A DNA stretch of 64,000 bases from CAZPUR01 sp964589815 (GCA_964589815.1 CAZPUR010000002.1:47984-111983), one strand, 5' to 3'. Positions 16,573 through 25,262 are shown, numbered from the stretch's first letter. Made by a program: numbers and translations. The notes: generated by a model from the letters alone, not told the origin.

Positions 16573-16851
16573 ATGACCAAAAAACTGATGGCAGAATATA
16601 ATATGGAAGAAACACAGGAAGAACAAAAAGTATACTGGGATTGTGAAAGCCCTAAACCGGCCTTAGATTTTGCCCAAAGAGTAATTGTGGCCTGTGGAGG
16701 CCAATTAACCCTAGAAAAATTTACACAGGCGACAGAAGTTATCATTCATGTAGAGACAAGCGGAATCACAGGTTTGGGGTCTGATTATAGAGGGTTAACT
16801 GATGCTTTAAATGCTTTTGATATTTTGGAAGCAGCCACCAAAACTTCTTAA
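16573..16851 (+). CDS. Small hypothetical protein (92 aa)
   Basis: No family recognised. Alternating strand/helix pattern (VIVACGGQLTLEKFTQATEV, IIHVETSG). Nine bp after the 46-aa gene, so probably the same transcript. A second ATG (MAEYNMEE) at residue 5 could be the start. Confidence 0.55.
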   Translation: MTKKLMAEYNMEETQEEQKVYWDCESPKPALDFAQRVIVACGGQLTLEKFTQATEVIIHVETSGITGLGSDYRGLTDALNAFDILEAATKTS

Positions 16852-16889
16852 AATTTTTATCTTCTTTCCAAATATGCTACCATTAATTA

Positions 16890-18872
16890 ATGAAGAAAAA
16901 TTGTTTCATTGTTTCATTGTTTCATTGTTTTCTCCTGTTTACTGTTTACTGTTTATGCCGGCGTTACGCCGTGCATCCCGTGCAGGCATTTGCCTCGCCG
17001 GGACTGTTTACTTCTTTCGCGTTCGCGAAAGATTACTCTTTTACCCAAGTCAACTTTTCCGTTCAAATTTATAGTGATGGTTCTTTTGAGGTTGAAGAGC
17101 AAAGAACTTATGATTTTGACGGTTCTTTTACTTGGGCTGACCGAACCATCCCCTTAAGAGATGATGAAATTGTTAATTTTCAGATAGAAGATGAGCACGG
17201 ATTATACCTCCAAAATGACACGGAAGAACCTGGCACTTATCAGGTTTCTGTTGATAATAATCAACTTTATGCCAAATGGTTTTATTCTGCCTATAACCAA
17301 CAAAAAACTTTCACCATTACCTATTTGGTTAAAGACGGGATTGACTTGCATCAGGATATTGCCGAGTTTTACTGGCAGTTAATTGGCGATGAATGGGATA
17401 AAGGCGTCGGCCAAGTGACCGGAGTGATTAATCTGCCCGGTTCGGTAAAAGAGAATCAAATTTATTGTTTTGGCCACGGACCTTTAAATGGTAAAGTAGA
17501 AATTCCTAATGAATCGAGTTGTCAATTCAGCGCCAGCAACTTACCCAAAAACCAGTTTTTAGAAATCAGATTTTTATTTGATAAGAATTTAATTACTAAC
17601 TACTCCCTACGCAATACTAACTACTCGCTAGATGATATTTTGGCTGAAGAAAAAACATTTGCTCAACAAGCCGAGAGACAAAAAACTACGGCCCGCATCC
17701 TTACCATTGTTTTTGGTTTAATACCCCTGTTTAGTTTTGGTTTATTTAGTAAAGGTGTTTTCGCCTATTTTCGCGATTGGTGGCAGTATGGCAGGGATGA
17801 ACCTTTGCCCCAAGTTAATTTAGCAGACAAATTGCATGAGCCACCCTCTGATCTTCCGCCGGCCATGGTAGATTCTCTTTTAAAAATGTCCAAAAATTTA
17901 TCTCCTAAGGTTTTTTTAGCCACCATTCTTTCTTTGGTTTTAAAAAGATTAATCAAGATTAAATCCACTAAAAAAGTCAATACTGGTCTTTTAGGCCAGA
18001 CCACCTCTTACGATTATAGTTTAGTTAAAGAAAAACAAGGCGTCAGATTATTAGACTTCGAGGGGAGAATTTTCAGCTTTTTATTTAATAAAGTAGCCCA
18101 GGGAAAAAGTGAAATTAGTTTTGATGAGATTAAAAAATATGCTCGTTCTCACAAAACCAGTGCCTACAATTTTTTCCAAGACTTTCAAAAAAAGGTTTTC
18201 CAGCAAATCCTGGACCAAGGTTATTTAGAAAAACACAGTCATGAAAATGTGGCCACTTTAAAACGCAAAAACATCTGGTTAGGATTTGGTTTAATCGTGG
18301 TTAGTTTTATTATTAACTTTCCTTTAATGGTTGCTTTTCCTCAGGCGATAATTGGTTTTTTTAGTGCCATTTTCTTTTTCTTTTTCGCGACTTTCGTGTT
18401 AATAGTTTTAGTTATTTTTGCCTCTTTTGGCGAAAAAAGGTCAGCTAAAGGCAGAAAAGAAGCGGCTGGCTGGCTGGCTTTTAAAAATTGGTTAAAGGAT
18501 TATTCAGTCACCAAGCATTATCCGGTTGACTCCCTTATTTTATGGGAAAAATATTTAGTTTACGGCACGGTTTTGGGTATTTCGGAAAAAGCCTTGGCCA
18601 GTTTACCGGTGAGCTTTAGTCAGGCTGATCAACAAATGGCCTTAGGTTATTATGGCGGTATTAGCTCTGGAACAGGGGCAGACTTAGGTACCAGTATGGC
18701 TTCATTTTCTCAGGCAGTCAGTGGCATTTCTCAAGCAGTTTCTAGCCTAAGTAGTACTTTTTCTTCTTCTTATGGTGCTTCCGGAATTGGTTCTTCCGGT
18801 GGTTTTTCCGGCGGCGGCGGGGGAGGGGGAGGCGGAGGCGGAGGTGGAGGGGGAGGCGGAGGCGCCGGATGA
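16890..18872 (+). CDS. DUF2207 membrane protein with Gly-rich tail
   Basis: Predicted membrane protein of the DUF2207 family, function unknown. The extracytoplasmic DUF2207 domain (about residues 50-215, YSFTQVNFSVQIYSDGSFEV) is followed by a membrane helix (about 268-288), a cytoplasmic segment, two more helices (about 470-515) and a SSYGASGIGSSGGFSGGGG tail that is typical of the family. The signal-peptide region is odd: it is encoded by TTGTTTCATTG repeats and other palindromic repeat DNA (16901-17035), giving CFIVSLFHCFLLFTVYCL. A further repeat at 17600-17632 encodes NYSLRNTNYSL. Confidence 0.85.
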   Translation: MKKNCFIVSLFHCFLLFTVYCLCRRYAVHPVQAFASPGLFTSFAFAKDYSFTQVNFSVQIYSDGSFEVEEQRTYDFDGSFTWADRTIPLRDDEIVNFQIEDEHGLYLQNDTEEPGTYQVSVDNNQLYAKWFYSAYNQQKTFTITYLVKDGIDLHQDIAEFYWQLIGDEWDKGVGQVTGVINLPGSVKENQIYCFGHGPLNGKVEIPNESSCQFSASNLPKNQFLEIRFLFDKNLITNYSLRNTNYSLDDILAEEKTFAQQAERQKTTARILTIVFGLIPLFSFGLFSKGVFAYFRDWWQYGRDEPLPQVNLADKLHEPPSDLPPAMVDSLLKMSKNLSPKVFLATILSLVLKRLIKIKSTKKVNTGLLGQTTSYDYSLVKEKQGVRLLDFEGRIFSFLFNKVAQGKSEISFDEIKKYARSHKTSAYNFFQDFQKKVFQQILDQGYLEKHSHENVATLKRKNIWLGFGLIVVSFIINFPLMVAFPQAIIGFFSAIFFFFFATFVLIVLVIFASFGEKRSAKGRKEAAGWLAFKNWLKDYSVTKHYPVDSLILWEKYLVYGTVLGISEKALASLPVSFSQADQQMALGYYGGISSGTGADLGTSMASFSQAVSGISQAVSSLSSTFSSSYGASGIGSSGGFSGGGGGGGGGGGGGGGGGGAG

Positions 18873-18880
18873 AGGAACGT

Positions 18881-18903
18881 CGTCCTGAACTTGTTTCAGG
18901 ATC
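18881..18903. repeat. Palindrome TCCTGAAC/GTTTCAGGA after the DUF2207 gene
   Basis: Same family as 10184-10208; lies between two genes and may also act as a transcription end, though no T run follows. Confidence 0.7.
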
Positions 18904-18912
18904 AAATTAAGA

Positions 18913-19797
18913 ATGAAAAAGCGTTATTTACTTTTATTTATTTTTATAATTTTTGTTGGCCTGGCAATTTTTAGATTTATTGAAGTAGTTAAACCTTTTC
19001 AGGGATTACGATCTTCTTATCTTTCTCCTCAATCCAAAGGCCAACTTGATGAACTTAATGAACTTGATAAACCAGTTTTGTCTTTTTGTGTTGTTGGTGA
19101 TCCGGAATCAGACTTGGAAAATCTTAGAAAATCTTTGCTCAAAAACCAAGAACAAGGTTGTGAATTTACGGTTATCGTGGGTGATCTGACTCAAACCGGT
19201 ACGCCCAAAGAATTTGAAAAAATAAAAAAGACCTTAGATCAGGAAGAGATCAGATATTATCTTATTCCCGGTAACCATGATTTGTGGTATGAGCACAAAG
19301 AAAAAATAGATATTTGGTCAGACTATTTTGGTCAGCGCTATTATGCCCGGGAAATTAAAAACTTTACCTTTATTTTTTTGGACAATGCTGATGAATGGCT
19401 AGGTTTTGACCAAACCCAGCTTAATTGGTTAAGTCATTTCTTGTTTGACTCAGAAGATTTTCAAAAAGGGAAATTAGACCATCAATACTTGGTTTTTGCT
19501 CATATTCCTTTTTGGCATCCGGAAAGCGAGAAAGCCATGGGTGAGTATAGTCAGGCCATGAAAAATCAGGCTTATGACTTACTCCAGGAGTTTTGCTCCC
19601 ACCCGCCCCTGGCTATTTTTTCCGGCCATTTACACAAAGCCCAGGAATATAATTATGGTTGTAGCAATGGTAACCAGATTAGGATGATTAATGCTGGCTC
19701 TGTTAATGAAACCCGCAACTGGCAATTGCCCCGGTTTTTAAAGGCGGACATATTAAAAGATGGACAATCAGAAATAAAAGAAATAGAACTAGACTGA
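18913..19797 (+). CDS. Calcineurin-like metallophosphoesterase, membrane-anchored
   Basis: Phosphoesterase with a dinuclear metal centre. After an N-terminal anchor (about residues 4-22) come the family motifs: VVGDPESD (D-x-H replaced by D-x-E at motif I), VGDLTQTG (GD), GNHDLWY (GNH[DE]), AHIPFWHP and SGHLHKAQ (GHxH). Motif I lacks the usual His. The anchor suggests action outside the membrane, on a phosphodiester or phospholipid. Substrate not predictable. Confidence 0.88.
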   Translation: MKKRYLLLFIFIIFVGLAIFRFIEVVKPFQGLRSSYLSPQSKGQLDELNELDKPVLSFCVVGDPESDLENLRKSLLKNQEQGCEFTVIVGDLTQTGTPKEFEKIKKTLDQEEIRYYLIPGNHDLWYEHKEKIDIWSDYFGQRYYAREIKNFTFIFLDNADEWLGFDQTQLNWLSHFLFDSEDFQKGKLDHQYLVFAHIPFWHPESEKAMGEYSQAMKNQAYDLLQEFCSHPPLAIFSGHLHKAQEYNYGCSNGNQIRMINAGSVNETRNWQLPRFLKADILKDGQSEIKEIELD

Positions 19798-19829
19798 AAA
19801 ATATTGATCTCTGTGATATATTATAGGAC

Positions 19830-20021
19830 ATGGAAATAAAGTTAGAGAAACCTCCACTTACTCCGGCGGGCAAAAGAGCTTTAGAAGCCGCCTTAGTTTT
19901 TATCCAAGAAGGCGATAACCCCTTTGTTTTTTTAGAAAAAAGCGGAGTTCCCCAACTTGCCGATCATTTAAGAGAGTTGGGCCAGGCATATCCGGAAATA
20001 GTTTCTGAATTAGTGAGTTAA
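19830..20021 (+). CDS. Small hypothetical protein (63 aa)
   Basis: No family recognised; helical. TGATATATT (-10 at 19817-19822) is 7 bp before the ATG. Followed within 12 bp by another small gene. Confidence 0.5.
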   Translation: MEIKLEKPPLTPAGKRALEAALVFIQEGDNPFVFLEKSGVPQLADHLRELGQAYPEIVSELVS

Positions 20022-20033
20022 AAGGAGAGTTCT

Positions 20034-20264
20034 ATGATTTTACCCGTTTCAGAACCTACACCAGAACAAATAATTCATCAAGATGAAAAAGATTTTTGTG
20101 TTTTTGGTAGCGCAGGTCAAAATACTTTGGCCGTCTTTTGTAATAGATGTGGCCAATCAGAATTGTTTGAAATTCACCCTGGATTTATAGAGGCAGAGAT
20201 AGGTGTAGCCAATGTTTTGGCAGAAGTAGCTCATACCCACGCCTGTCCTGATTTATTTAAGTAA
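20034..20264 (+). CDS. Small putative zinc-binding protein (76 aa)
   Basis: No family recognised. CNRCGQ and a C-terminal HTHACPD could form a zinc site. SD-like AAAGGAGAG precedes the ATG; adjacent to small genes on both sides (12 bp and 1 bp), so likely one operon. Confidence 0.55.
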   Translation: MILPVSEPTPEQIIHQDEKDFCVFGSAGQNTLAVFCNRCGQSELFEIHPGFIEAEIGVANVLAEVAHTHACPDLFK

Positions 20265-20265
20265 A

Positions 20266-20463
20266 ATGGAACAAAATCTCAAACCAGCGCCATTCATCCC
20301 AGAAGAACTACAAATAGATGGTAATGGAAAAGCTTTTGTGGGAATGTCTGAAGGTTCTGCGCAAATGGCTCTTTCAGCAGAAGAAACTTTGATTTCTTCG
20401 GATGATATTTTAAATGCCAATTTTGGTTTCCTGTTTCCTTTGCCTTGGTGGCAAGAGGCTTAA
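20266..20463 (+). CDS. Small hypothetical protein (65 aa)
   Basis: No family recognised. Starts 2 bp after the previous stop; its last 54 bp overlap the 3' end of the convergent O-antigen-ligase-like gene, which makes it less certain. Confidence 0.45.
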   Translation: MEQNLKPAPFIPEELQIDGNGKAFVGMSEGSAQMALSAEETLISSDDILNANFGFLFPLPWWQEA

Positions 20464-21792
20464 AGCCAACACTGTACTTAGCACCAACATCCCTTGTTGA
20501 ATTGTTAACCAATAATGATCGAAACTTCCAAGCAAGAGAATAACAATAGTAAGTAGCCAGTAGTAAGTAGGGTGTAGGGGTTTTTCAGCCCTACGCAGTA
20601 CGCAATACTCCCTACTCACTAATTTTAATATTAACCAGCCAAATCCCATTAAACCCACAATTCCCATTTCACTTAAGACTAACAAAAAAATATTATGCAC
20701 TGGCTGTAAAAATCTATAATTAGCCACCACTTGACCAAACTCTTCCATTCTGGGAACAAAATTATTTAATCCTACCCCAAAAATAGGGGAGGATTGCCAC
20801 ATTTTCCAGGCAATTTTATTCAGTTCCATTCTCCGACTGAACGAACTTGCCTCCATTTTTCCTATTCCTCCTAAACCCCATATAACCCCTAAAAGAATAA
20901 TAGCCAGTAGTAAGTAGCCAGTAGTAAGTACCCAGTAGTAAGTAGGGCGTAGGGACTTATTTTTTCTACGCAGTACGCTACGTAATACGCAATACTTCCT
21001 ACTTCCTACGTAATACGCCATACCCCCTATAAAACCTATCCATGCCGGAAAACTAAAGGTTAAGCCCAGAGTTGCCATTCCCAAAATTAAAGCAGAAATT
21101 ACTACAATTGACCTGCGATCGCCATTGAATTGTAGTAATATTAAGAGGAGGCTGATGACTAAAAAACCGGCCAAAACATTGGAGTGAGGAAAGGTTCCCA
21201 TAGGCAAGACCTTAATTTGGCCCAATAAACTGATTTTTTTAATGGCTAAAGTGCTGGTATTAAAGGGTTGTTCGCCCAGAAACCAGTAGCCAAAAATCGA
21301 GCCTTGCTTTAACCATTGACCAATAGCCAAAACCGATTGCCAAATGACTGAAAGACTTAAAACCTTAATAAAAGTTTTATTTTTTCCCGCAGAGCGGGAT
21401 CGTCCTTTGGACGAAATATAGTATATCAAAAGCCCGAATTCCAAAACCTTTATCCATTTATAAACTGCTACTGGCCGATTTTTAGCCAGCAAAATATTTA
21501 GTAGCAAGCAGGTAATAGTAAGTAGCCAGTAGAGTGTAGGGCGTAGGGATTTTTTCTTCCTATGCATTACGCTATGCAATACGTAATACTCCCTATTTAC
21601 TAATTTTTCCAGTAGCCACAGGCCCAACAAAGTTAAAATAAGTAGGTCGGTCAAGTAGATGGTAGGAATGAGGTAGTCTATAAGAATTCCATGCACATAG
21701 CTCCAATCTTGAGGCCAGTGTTTGGCTAAATTAGAGGGAATTAAAAAAACCAGAAGATAAAAAATAATTTGTTGAAGTTTTTTTAAGCCCAT
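20410..21792 (-). CDS. O-antigen ligase/polymerase-like (Wzy/WaaL) membrane protein
   Basis: Polytopic membrane protein with about 10 hydrophobic helices and the O-antigen ligase domain (GLTFSFPAWIGFIGG ... SPIFGVGLNNFVPRM ... VHNIFLLVLSEMGIVGLMGF, where the late His-Asn and the large periplasmic loop are typical). Probably joins or polymerises surface glycans. Three copies of one dispersed repeat are encoded within it, giving NREYYVLHSVMHRKKKSLRP, SRKYCVLRSVLRRKNKSLRP and SREYCVLRRAEKPLHP, each followed by TYYWLLT-like residues, and another repeat gives SKGRSRSAG. These sit between membrane helices. Confidence 0.85.
   Translation of the reverse strand: MGLKKLQQIIFYLLVFLIPSNLAKHWPQDWSYVHGILIDYLIPTIYLTDLLILTLLGLWLLEKLVNREYYVLHSVMHRKKKSLRPTLYWLLTITCLLLNILLAKNRPVAVYKWIKVLEFGLLIYYISSKGRSRSAGKNKTFIKVLSLSVIWQSVLAIGQWLKQGSIFGYWFLGEQPFNTSTLAIKKISLLGQIKVLPMGTFPHSNVLAGFLVISLLLILLQFNGDRRSIVVISALILGMATLGLTFSFPAWIGFIGGMAYYVGSRKYCVLRSVLRRKNKSLRPTYYWVLTTGYLLLAIILLGVIWGLGGIGKMEASSFSRRMELNKIAWKMWQSSPIFGVGLNNFVPRMEEFGQVVANYRFLQPVHNIFLLVLSEMGIVGLMGFGWLILKLVSREYCVLRRAEKPLHPTYYWLLTIVILLLGSFDHYWLTIQQGMLVLSTVLALSLLPPRQRKQETKIGI
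20545..20625. repeat. GTAAGTAG/CCCTACGCAGTACGCAATAC repeat tract 1 in wzy-like gene
   Basis: Tract of AGTAAGTAGCCAGTAG followed by a CCCTACGCAGTACGCAATAC block. Related tracts are at 20905-21020 and 21505-21600 in the same gene, and at 15155-15195, 17600-17632, 34597-34620, 34893-34937, 35275-35377 and 62012-62045. Confidence 0.85.
20905..21020. repeat. Repeat tract 2 in wzy-like gene
   Basis: Same units as tract 1, with extra TACGTAATACGC blocks; in frame in the host gene. Confidence 0.85.
21505..21600. repeat. Repeat tract 3 in wzy-like gene
   Basis: Same units as tract 1, with CATTACGCTATGCAATACG; in frame. Confidence 0.85.
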
Positions 21793-21863
21793 CTTTTATA
21801 TCTTAACATATTTAAGCCTTATAAAAATTTGCAGAAATTACTTTTTTATGATATATACAAAAT

Positions 21864-22124
21864 ATGGCAGGAGAACCAGAATCACCAATTTCTTTTCTCA
21901 GAAATGACTCAGAAAATGAAACCGGTAAAGGACCGGCTAAGTCTTATTTAGTTTTACCTCTTCAGGAAAAACCAAGCCCTGACATCCCTACTGCTTTTGC
22001 AGAGTTAGGCGGAACTTTGGAGCCGGAAAACAAAGGTGTTTCCCGTATTGGTCCTGTGGCTTCAAATAGTAGTAGCGCCCAGATTTTACAATGGGGTAGA
22101 GAAAATAGTAATCAGAGGGGTTAA
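21864..22124 (+). CDS. Small hypothetical protein (86 aa)
   Basis: No family recognised; low hydrophobicity, Gly/Ser/Pro-rich, possibly disordered. TGATATATA (-10 at 21852-21857) is 6 bp before the ATG. First of four closely spaced small genes. Confidence 0.5.
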   Translation: MAGEPESPISFLRNDSENETGKGPAKSYLVLPLQEKPSPDIPTAFAELGGTLEPENKGVSRIGPVASNSSSAQILQWGRENSNQRG

Positions 22125-22130
22125 ATTCCG

Positions 22131-22391
22131 ATGCCCAAAACTATCCAACCAGAAATTACAGGGCTTGTAGTTGAAGGCCCACCACTTCATCCCCGGAGAG
22201 GAAGAGAATTGTCAGACACAAGAGTATTTCCTGTTTTAATGGATCAACGAAGAGTAAATTGGCCAAACCAAGGAGCAATGGTAGAATTAGTTCATCAAGT
22301 TTTAGATGAAGGCTTGGATTATAGCGATCCGGAAGCAGTCACAGCCGCCATTGAACGAGTCAGAGCCAAACCTCATCTGCCTGGTTTATAA
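22131..22391 (+). CDS. Small hypothetical protein (86 aa)
   Basis: No family recognised; a helical C-terminal half (MVELVHQVLDEGLDYSDPEA). Six bp after the previous gene; likely same transcript. Confidence 0.5.
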   Translation: MPKTIQPEITGLVVEGPPLHPRRGRELSDTRVFPVLMDQRRVNWPNQGAMVELVHQVLDEGLDYSDPEAVTAAIERVRAKPHLPGL

Positions 22392-22400
22392 AAGAATAAT

Positions 22401-22622
22401 ATGGCTAATCCAAAATCCATGAGAGAAATTGTTCAAGATTTAACTCCAGCAGAAGTTGCTGGTCTTCAGGGAGAAAATCCTCCAATAAGGATAATGCCTG
22501 AAAGAGTAGAGAATCGTTCTTATGTTTTAGGCGTTGATGTCCAAAGAGCAAGAGAAGTCTTGCAAGAACCAGTCATCGCTGAAGCAGTAAAACTAGGCGC
22601 CGTGATAACAAAGATCGGCTAA
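22401..22622 (+). CDS. Small hypothetical protein (73 aa)
   Basis: No family recognised; MREIVQDLTPAEVAGL suggests a helical start. Nine bp after the previous stop; end of this small operon. Confidence 0.5.
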   Translation: MANPKSMREIVQDLTPAEVAGLQGENPPIRIMPERVENRSYVLGVDVQRAREVLQEPVIAEAVKLGAVITKIG

Positions 22623-22698
22623 AAGAACTATAGGATTGTTTTTAGTATAAACTTCTGATATAATACCACTTTATTCTTGTTAATTTTAATCAAATTTT

Positions 22699-22797
22699 AT
22701 GGGATTTAAAAATTGCTTGGAACGAACTCTTCAGACTATAGCCGGAGCGGACGCACCTCGAGGCGTAGGCGAACTTTTGTCAGCCCGCATTGAGTAA
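22699..22797 (+). CDS. Very small ORF (32 aa) coupled to the next gene
   Basis: MGFKNCLERTLQTIAGADAP..., TAA at 22795-22797 directly abutting the next ATG. Preceded by TGATATAAT (TATAAT 22659-22664). Possibly a short protein or a leader ORF. Confidence 0.4.
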   Translation: MGFKNCLERTLQTIAGADAPRGVGELLSARIE

Positions 22798-23139
22798 ATG
22801 GCCGATGCTCATCATGATCCTGATGATAAAGGTATTTTTCTTATGGGGCATGATCAAACTTTAGCAGCCTTAACAGAAGAAGGTTTTCTTGAGAAAACAA
22901 AACATGTTGTAATTCAACCAGGTTCAGATCCAAAAGAAACATTATCATTTATGGAAGAAGTTTTAAGATTACACAAACCTGATTCGATCTTTTTCCGCAT
23001 ACCTACAAGTCCTGAGACTTGTCATAGCTTTGCTGCCTTAAATGAAAGAGCTATAGCTGGAGCCATAAATGCTATTTCTGCAGTAGGCGGAGAGCTGGTT
23101 TTGATAGATTTTGCCCCAGACGAATTTTCTATTTATTAA
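22798..23139 (+). CDS. Hypothetical protein (113 aa)
   Basis: No family recognised. The pattern of short strands and helices (HVVIQPG, SIFFRIPTSP, GGELVLIDFAPDEF) suggests a compact alpha/beta fold. Starts immediately after a 32-aa ORF (TAAATG). Confidence 0.55.
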   Translation: MADAHHDPDDKGIFLMGHDQTLAALTEEGFLEKTKHVVIQPGSDPKETLSFMEEVLRLHKPDSIFFRIPTSPETCHSFAALNERAIAGAINAISAVGGELVLIDFAPDEFSIY

Positions 23140-23180
23140 TTTTTTTATAAATTCTATTTAGGGAAAGAGATTTATGTTTG

Positions 23181-23264
23181 ATGAAAAAAGATATGAAAGC
23201 ATTCTATGAGAGAAGAGAAAGGTCTATTGCTGTTTTTCAAGAATCAGGAAGCGAAGAATTCTAG
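23181..23264 (+). CDS. Possible very small ORF (27 aa)
   Basis: MKKDMKAFYERRERSIAVFQ... then SGSEEF and stop, preceded by GGGAAAGAG 14-20 bp upstream. Composition fits the neighbours, but the length makes it doubtful. Confidence 0.25.
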   Translation: MKKDMKAFYERRERSIAVFQESGSEEF

Positions 23265-23280
23265 GCTCTAAATTCTTATT

Positions 23281-23493
23281 ATGCCTACTTACAGAGGAGA
23301 ATTAATTACCCAGCCAGAAGCCATGGCAAAACTGGAACAGCTCCAGCGTTTGGAAGAATTGCAGGGTGATGAGATTGCCTGGCAATTAAACCCAGAGGAA
23401 TTGGATTGTTTGAGATTTGGCGATAGGCCTGCTGATTGGCTAGGCGAGGAAGCGGAGTATGTATCAGGTATTTTAAAAGAATTCGGCTTCTAA
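23281..23493 (+). CDS. Small hypothetical protein (70 aa)
   Basis: No family recognised; Leu/Glu-rich helical protein (AKLEQLQRLEELQGDEIAWQ). Followed by a hairpin at 23521-23542. Confidence 0.55.
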   Translation: MPTYRGELITQPEAMAKLEQLQRLEELQGDEIAWQLNPEELDCLRFGDRPADWLGEEAEYVSGILKEFGF

Positions 23494-23520
23494 ATAACTT
23501 TTAACTTTGCACTTTTTCGT

Positions 23521-23542
23521 CCAGAGGACAACCATCCTCTGG
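23521..23542. terminator. Hairpin CCAGAGG/CCTCTGG between convergent genes
   Basis: Perfect 7-bp stem with an 8-base loop between the ends of two converging genes; a T run lies some 20 bp away on the + strand, so its terminator strength is uncertain. Confidence 0.45.
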
Positions 23543-23560
23543 ATGGAACTTTAATCTTTT

Positions 23561-24793
23561 TTAGTATCCTGGCCCTACAATCACCCAAGAAGCCATATCC
23601 GGCCTAAAGATATTTTGGCAAAGCTCATTAATTTCTTCCAAACTAATATTTTTTATTGCTTCCATCACATCTTCCGGAGTTTGTTCTTTTAAATTAAAAA
23701 AGTAACCCAGAATATAAAACAAACCCAGTTGCAAAGCCTGGTCTAATTTTGCCAATAAACTATTCTGATAAAAAATTTTGGCCTTATCCAATTCTTCTTG
23801 GGTAATGGTTCCTGAGGCCAATTGGCCAAATTGATTTAGGACTTCTTCCTTAACCTCATTTTCTTTAGTTGAAAGGCAGCTGGCTTGGAGTAAAAACAGA
23901 CCGGCCTCAGCCGTCATTCTGACCCAGGGCCTGATGCTGGTGACCAGTCTTTTATCCTGCAAGGTTTTTAATCTCTGGTTATTTCTGCCTCCAGATAAAA
24001 TATTAATCAAAAGGCTTTGGACTACTCTTTTGTCCGAGCTGCGGCCATAGCAGGGAAAACCAAAAGTTAAAATCGAAGCTTTACCCATTTGGCTTAATTT
24101 ATCCTGAGTTACTTTGGTTTGGGAAAAATTAAAGGGAGTGGGGTTTTGTCTTTCTCCCGGAGGAATAACCTCGACCTCATTTTGCAAATTTTCCCAAGCC
24201 AAATCCTCGTCAGGTCCAATAACGAGCAAAAGGCAGTTTTTGGAAACATAATATTGGTCTTTAAACTTGGTTAAAAGTTCAGGAGTGATATTTTTAACTG
24301 CCTCTCCTGAGCCTAATATATCAAAACCTATAGAATTATAATTAAATATATCATTAGTAAGTTTATTTAAGCTTAAAAACTGAGGCTGTCTGGAAGAAAG
24401 CTCGATTTCTGTTAAGGTTAAATTTTTTTCATTTTCCAGGCCTTTTTGGGTTAAGGCCGGCGTGAAAATAATGTTCATAAAAATTTTCATTGCCTGTGAA
24501 AAATAATCTTTAAGGCATGAAAAGTAAAAAAGGCTGTATTCTGGATTAACCGTCGGTACAAAACTCAGACCCAGATTGTCTAAAGCTTCAGCCAATTGTT
24601 TTTTGCTGGGGTAGTCCTGGTTGCCCTGAAGACAAATATTGGCATAAAACCGGGAAAGACCATGAGTTTCTTGAGTTTCAAACCTGGAGCCGACGCCGAC
24701 CAGTAAAATAGCCGTTAAAACTCTGGCGCCGGGATATTGAAGATAAACTGAGGCTAGACCATTGGGAAAAACATGAGTTTTAATATTTTCCAT
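23561..24793 (-). CDS. M16-family peptidase-like protein lacking catalytic residues
   Basis: Two M16-type (inverzincin) domains in 410 aa, but the HxxEH zinc motif is replaced: GLSRFYANICLQG stands where active members have GxSHFLEHMxFKG (His, Glu and His become Arg, Ala and Asn). The second Glu region reads LTLTEIEL. It is therefore probably a non-catalytic partner. An intact M16 gene lies at 33591-34895; M16 enzymes of bacteria often act as active/inactive pairs, so the two may form a heterodimer although 9 kb apart. Confidence 0.82.
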   Translation of the reverse strand: MENIKTHVFPNGLASVYLQYPGARVLTAILLVGVGSRFETQETHGLSRFYANICLQGNQDYPSKKQLAEALDNLGLSFVPTVNPEYSLFYFSCLKDYFSQAMKIFMNIIFTPALTQKGLENEKNLTLTEIELSSRQPQFLSLNKLTNDIFNYNSIGFDILGSGEAVKNITPELLTKFKDQYYVSKNCLLLVIGPDEDLAWENLQNEVEVIPPGERQNPTPFNFSQTKVTQDKLSQMGKASILTFGFPCYGRSSDKRVVQSLLINILSGGRNNQRLKTLQDKRLVTSIRPWVRMTAEAGLFLLQASCLSTKENEVKEEVLNQFGQLASGTITQEELDKAKIFYQNSLLAKLDQALQLGLFYILGYFFNLKEQTPEDVMEAIKNISLEEINELCQNIFRPDMASWVIVGPGY

Positions 24794-24851
24794 TAAGAGC
24801 TAGTATATAATATTTTTCCTTATTTTTCCACAGAAGCCTTATCAGAGGATT

Positions 24852-25175
24852 TTAAGCAGGTATAACCGCGACTGTTTCCAGAGATTTAATCCTTTGTTGG
24901 TGATAAAAGAGTTTATCTTCGTTTTTTTCAATTCTTCTTTCATGATTATCAACAATGCTATTGGTTTCCTTTAGGGTTTTTTCTATCCTATCCAAGATGG
25001 GGATGATAGCGGTTTGGACAAAACTGACCGTTTCGCTAATAATTTCCTTTTTTTGCTTAGTTAAAGCTTTATCCAGGGTTGAGTTTAGTTTTTTGTCCCA
25101 TTTCTGGTCCTGTTTACTTAAAGCTTTATTCAAGGCTTTATTCAAATCAGTTTTAGTTACCGGTTCACTAGTCAT
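24852..25175 (-). CDS. Coiled-coil hypothetical protein
   Basis: Lys/Glu-rich coiled coil: LNKALNKALSKQDQKWDKKL near the N-terminus, and a C-terminal heptad region (IEKTLKETNSIVDNHERRIE, then KNEDKLFYHQQRIKSLE). I prefer ATG 25175 (MTSEPVTK) over 25196. Such short coiled-coil proteins recur in Patescibacteria and are often phage- or DUF-like; no function assigned. Confidence 0.6.
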   Translation of the reverse strand: MTSEPVTKTDLNKALNKALSKQDQKWDKKLNSTLDKALTKQKKEIISETVSFVQTAIIPILDRIEKTLKETNSIVDNHERRIEKNEDKLFYHQQRIKSLETVAVIPA

Positions 25176-25203
25176 GTTTTTAGTATTACAGTTCATTTTT
25201 TAG

Positions 25204-25224
25204 TTGTCAAGCTGAGCTTGACAA
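25204..25224. repeat. Perfect palindrome TTGTCAAGCT/AGCTTGACAA
   Basis: 21 bp with a single central G, just upstream of the coiled-coil gene on the opposite strand. Could be an operator or a dispersed palindrome. Confidence 0.6.
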
Positions 25225-25262
25225 AATCCTCCTTTTCATAGTATAAAACTATAAGTTTATAA

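Noticed and set aside
18816..18870. Poly-Gly GGCGGAGGCGG tract as a sequencing artefact
   Set aside because: Gly-rich tails are common in DUF2207 proteins and the frame ends normally.
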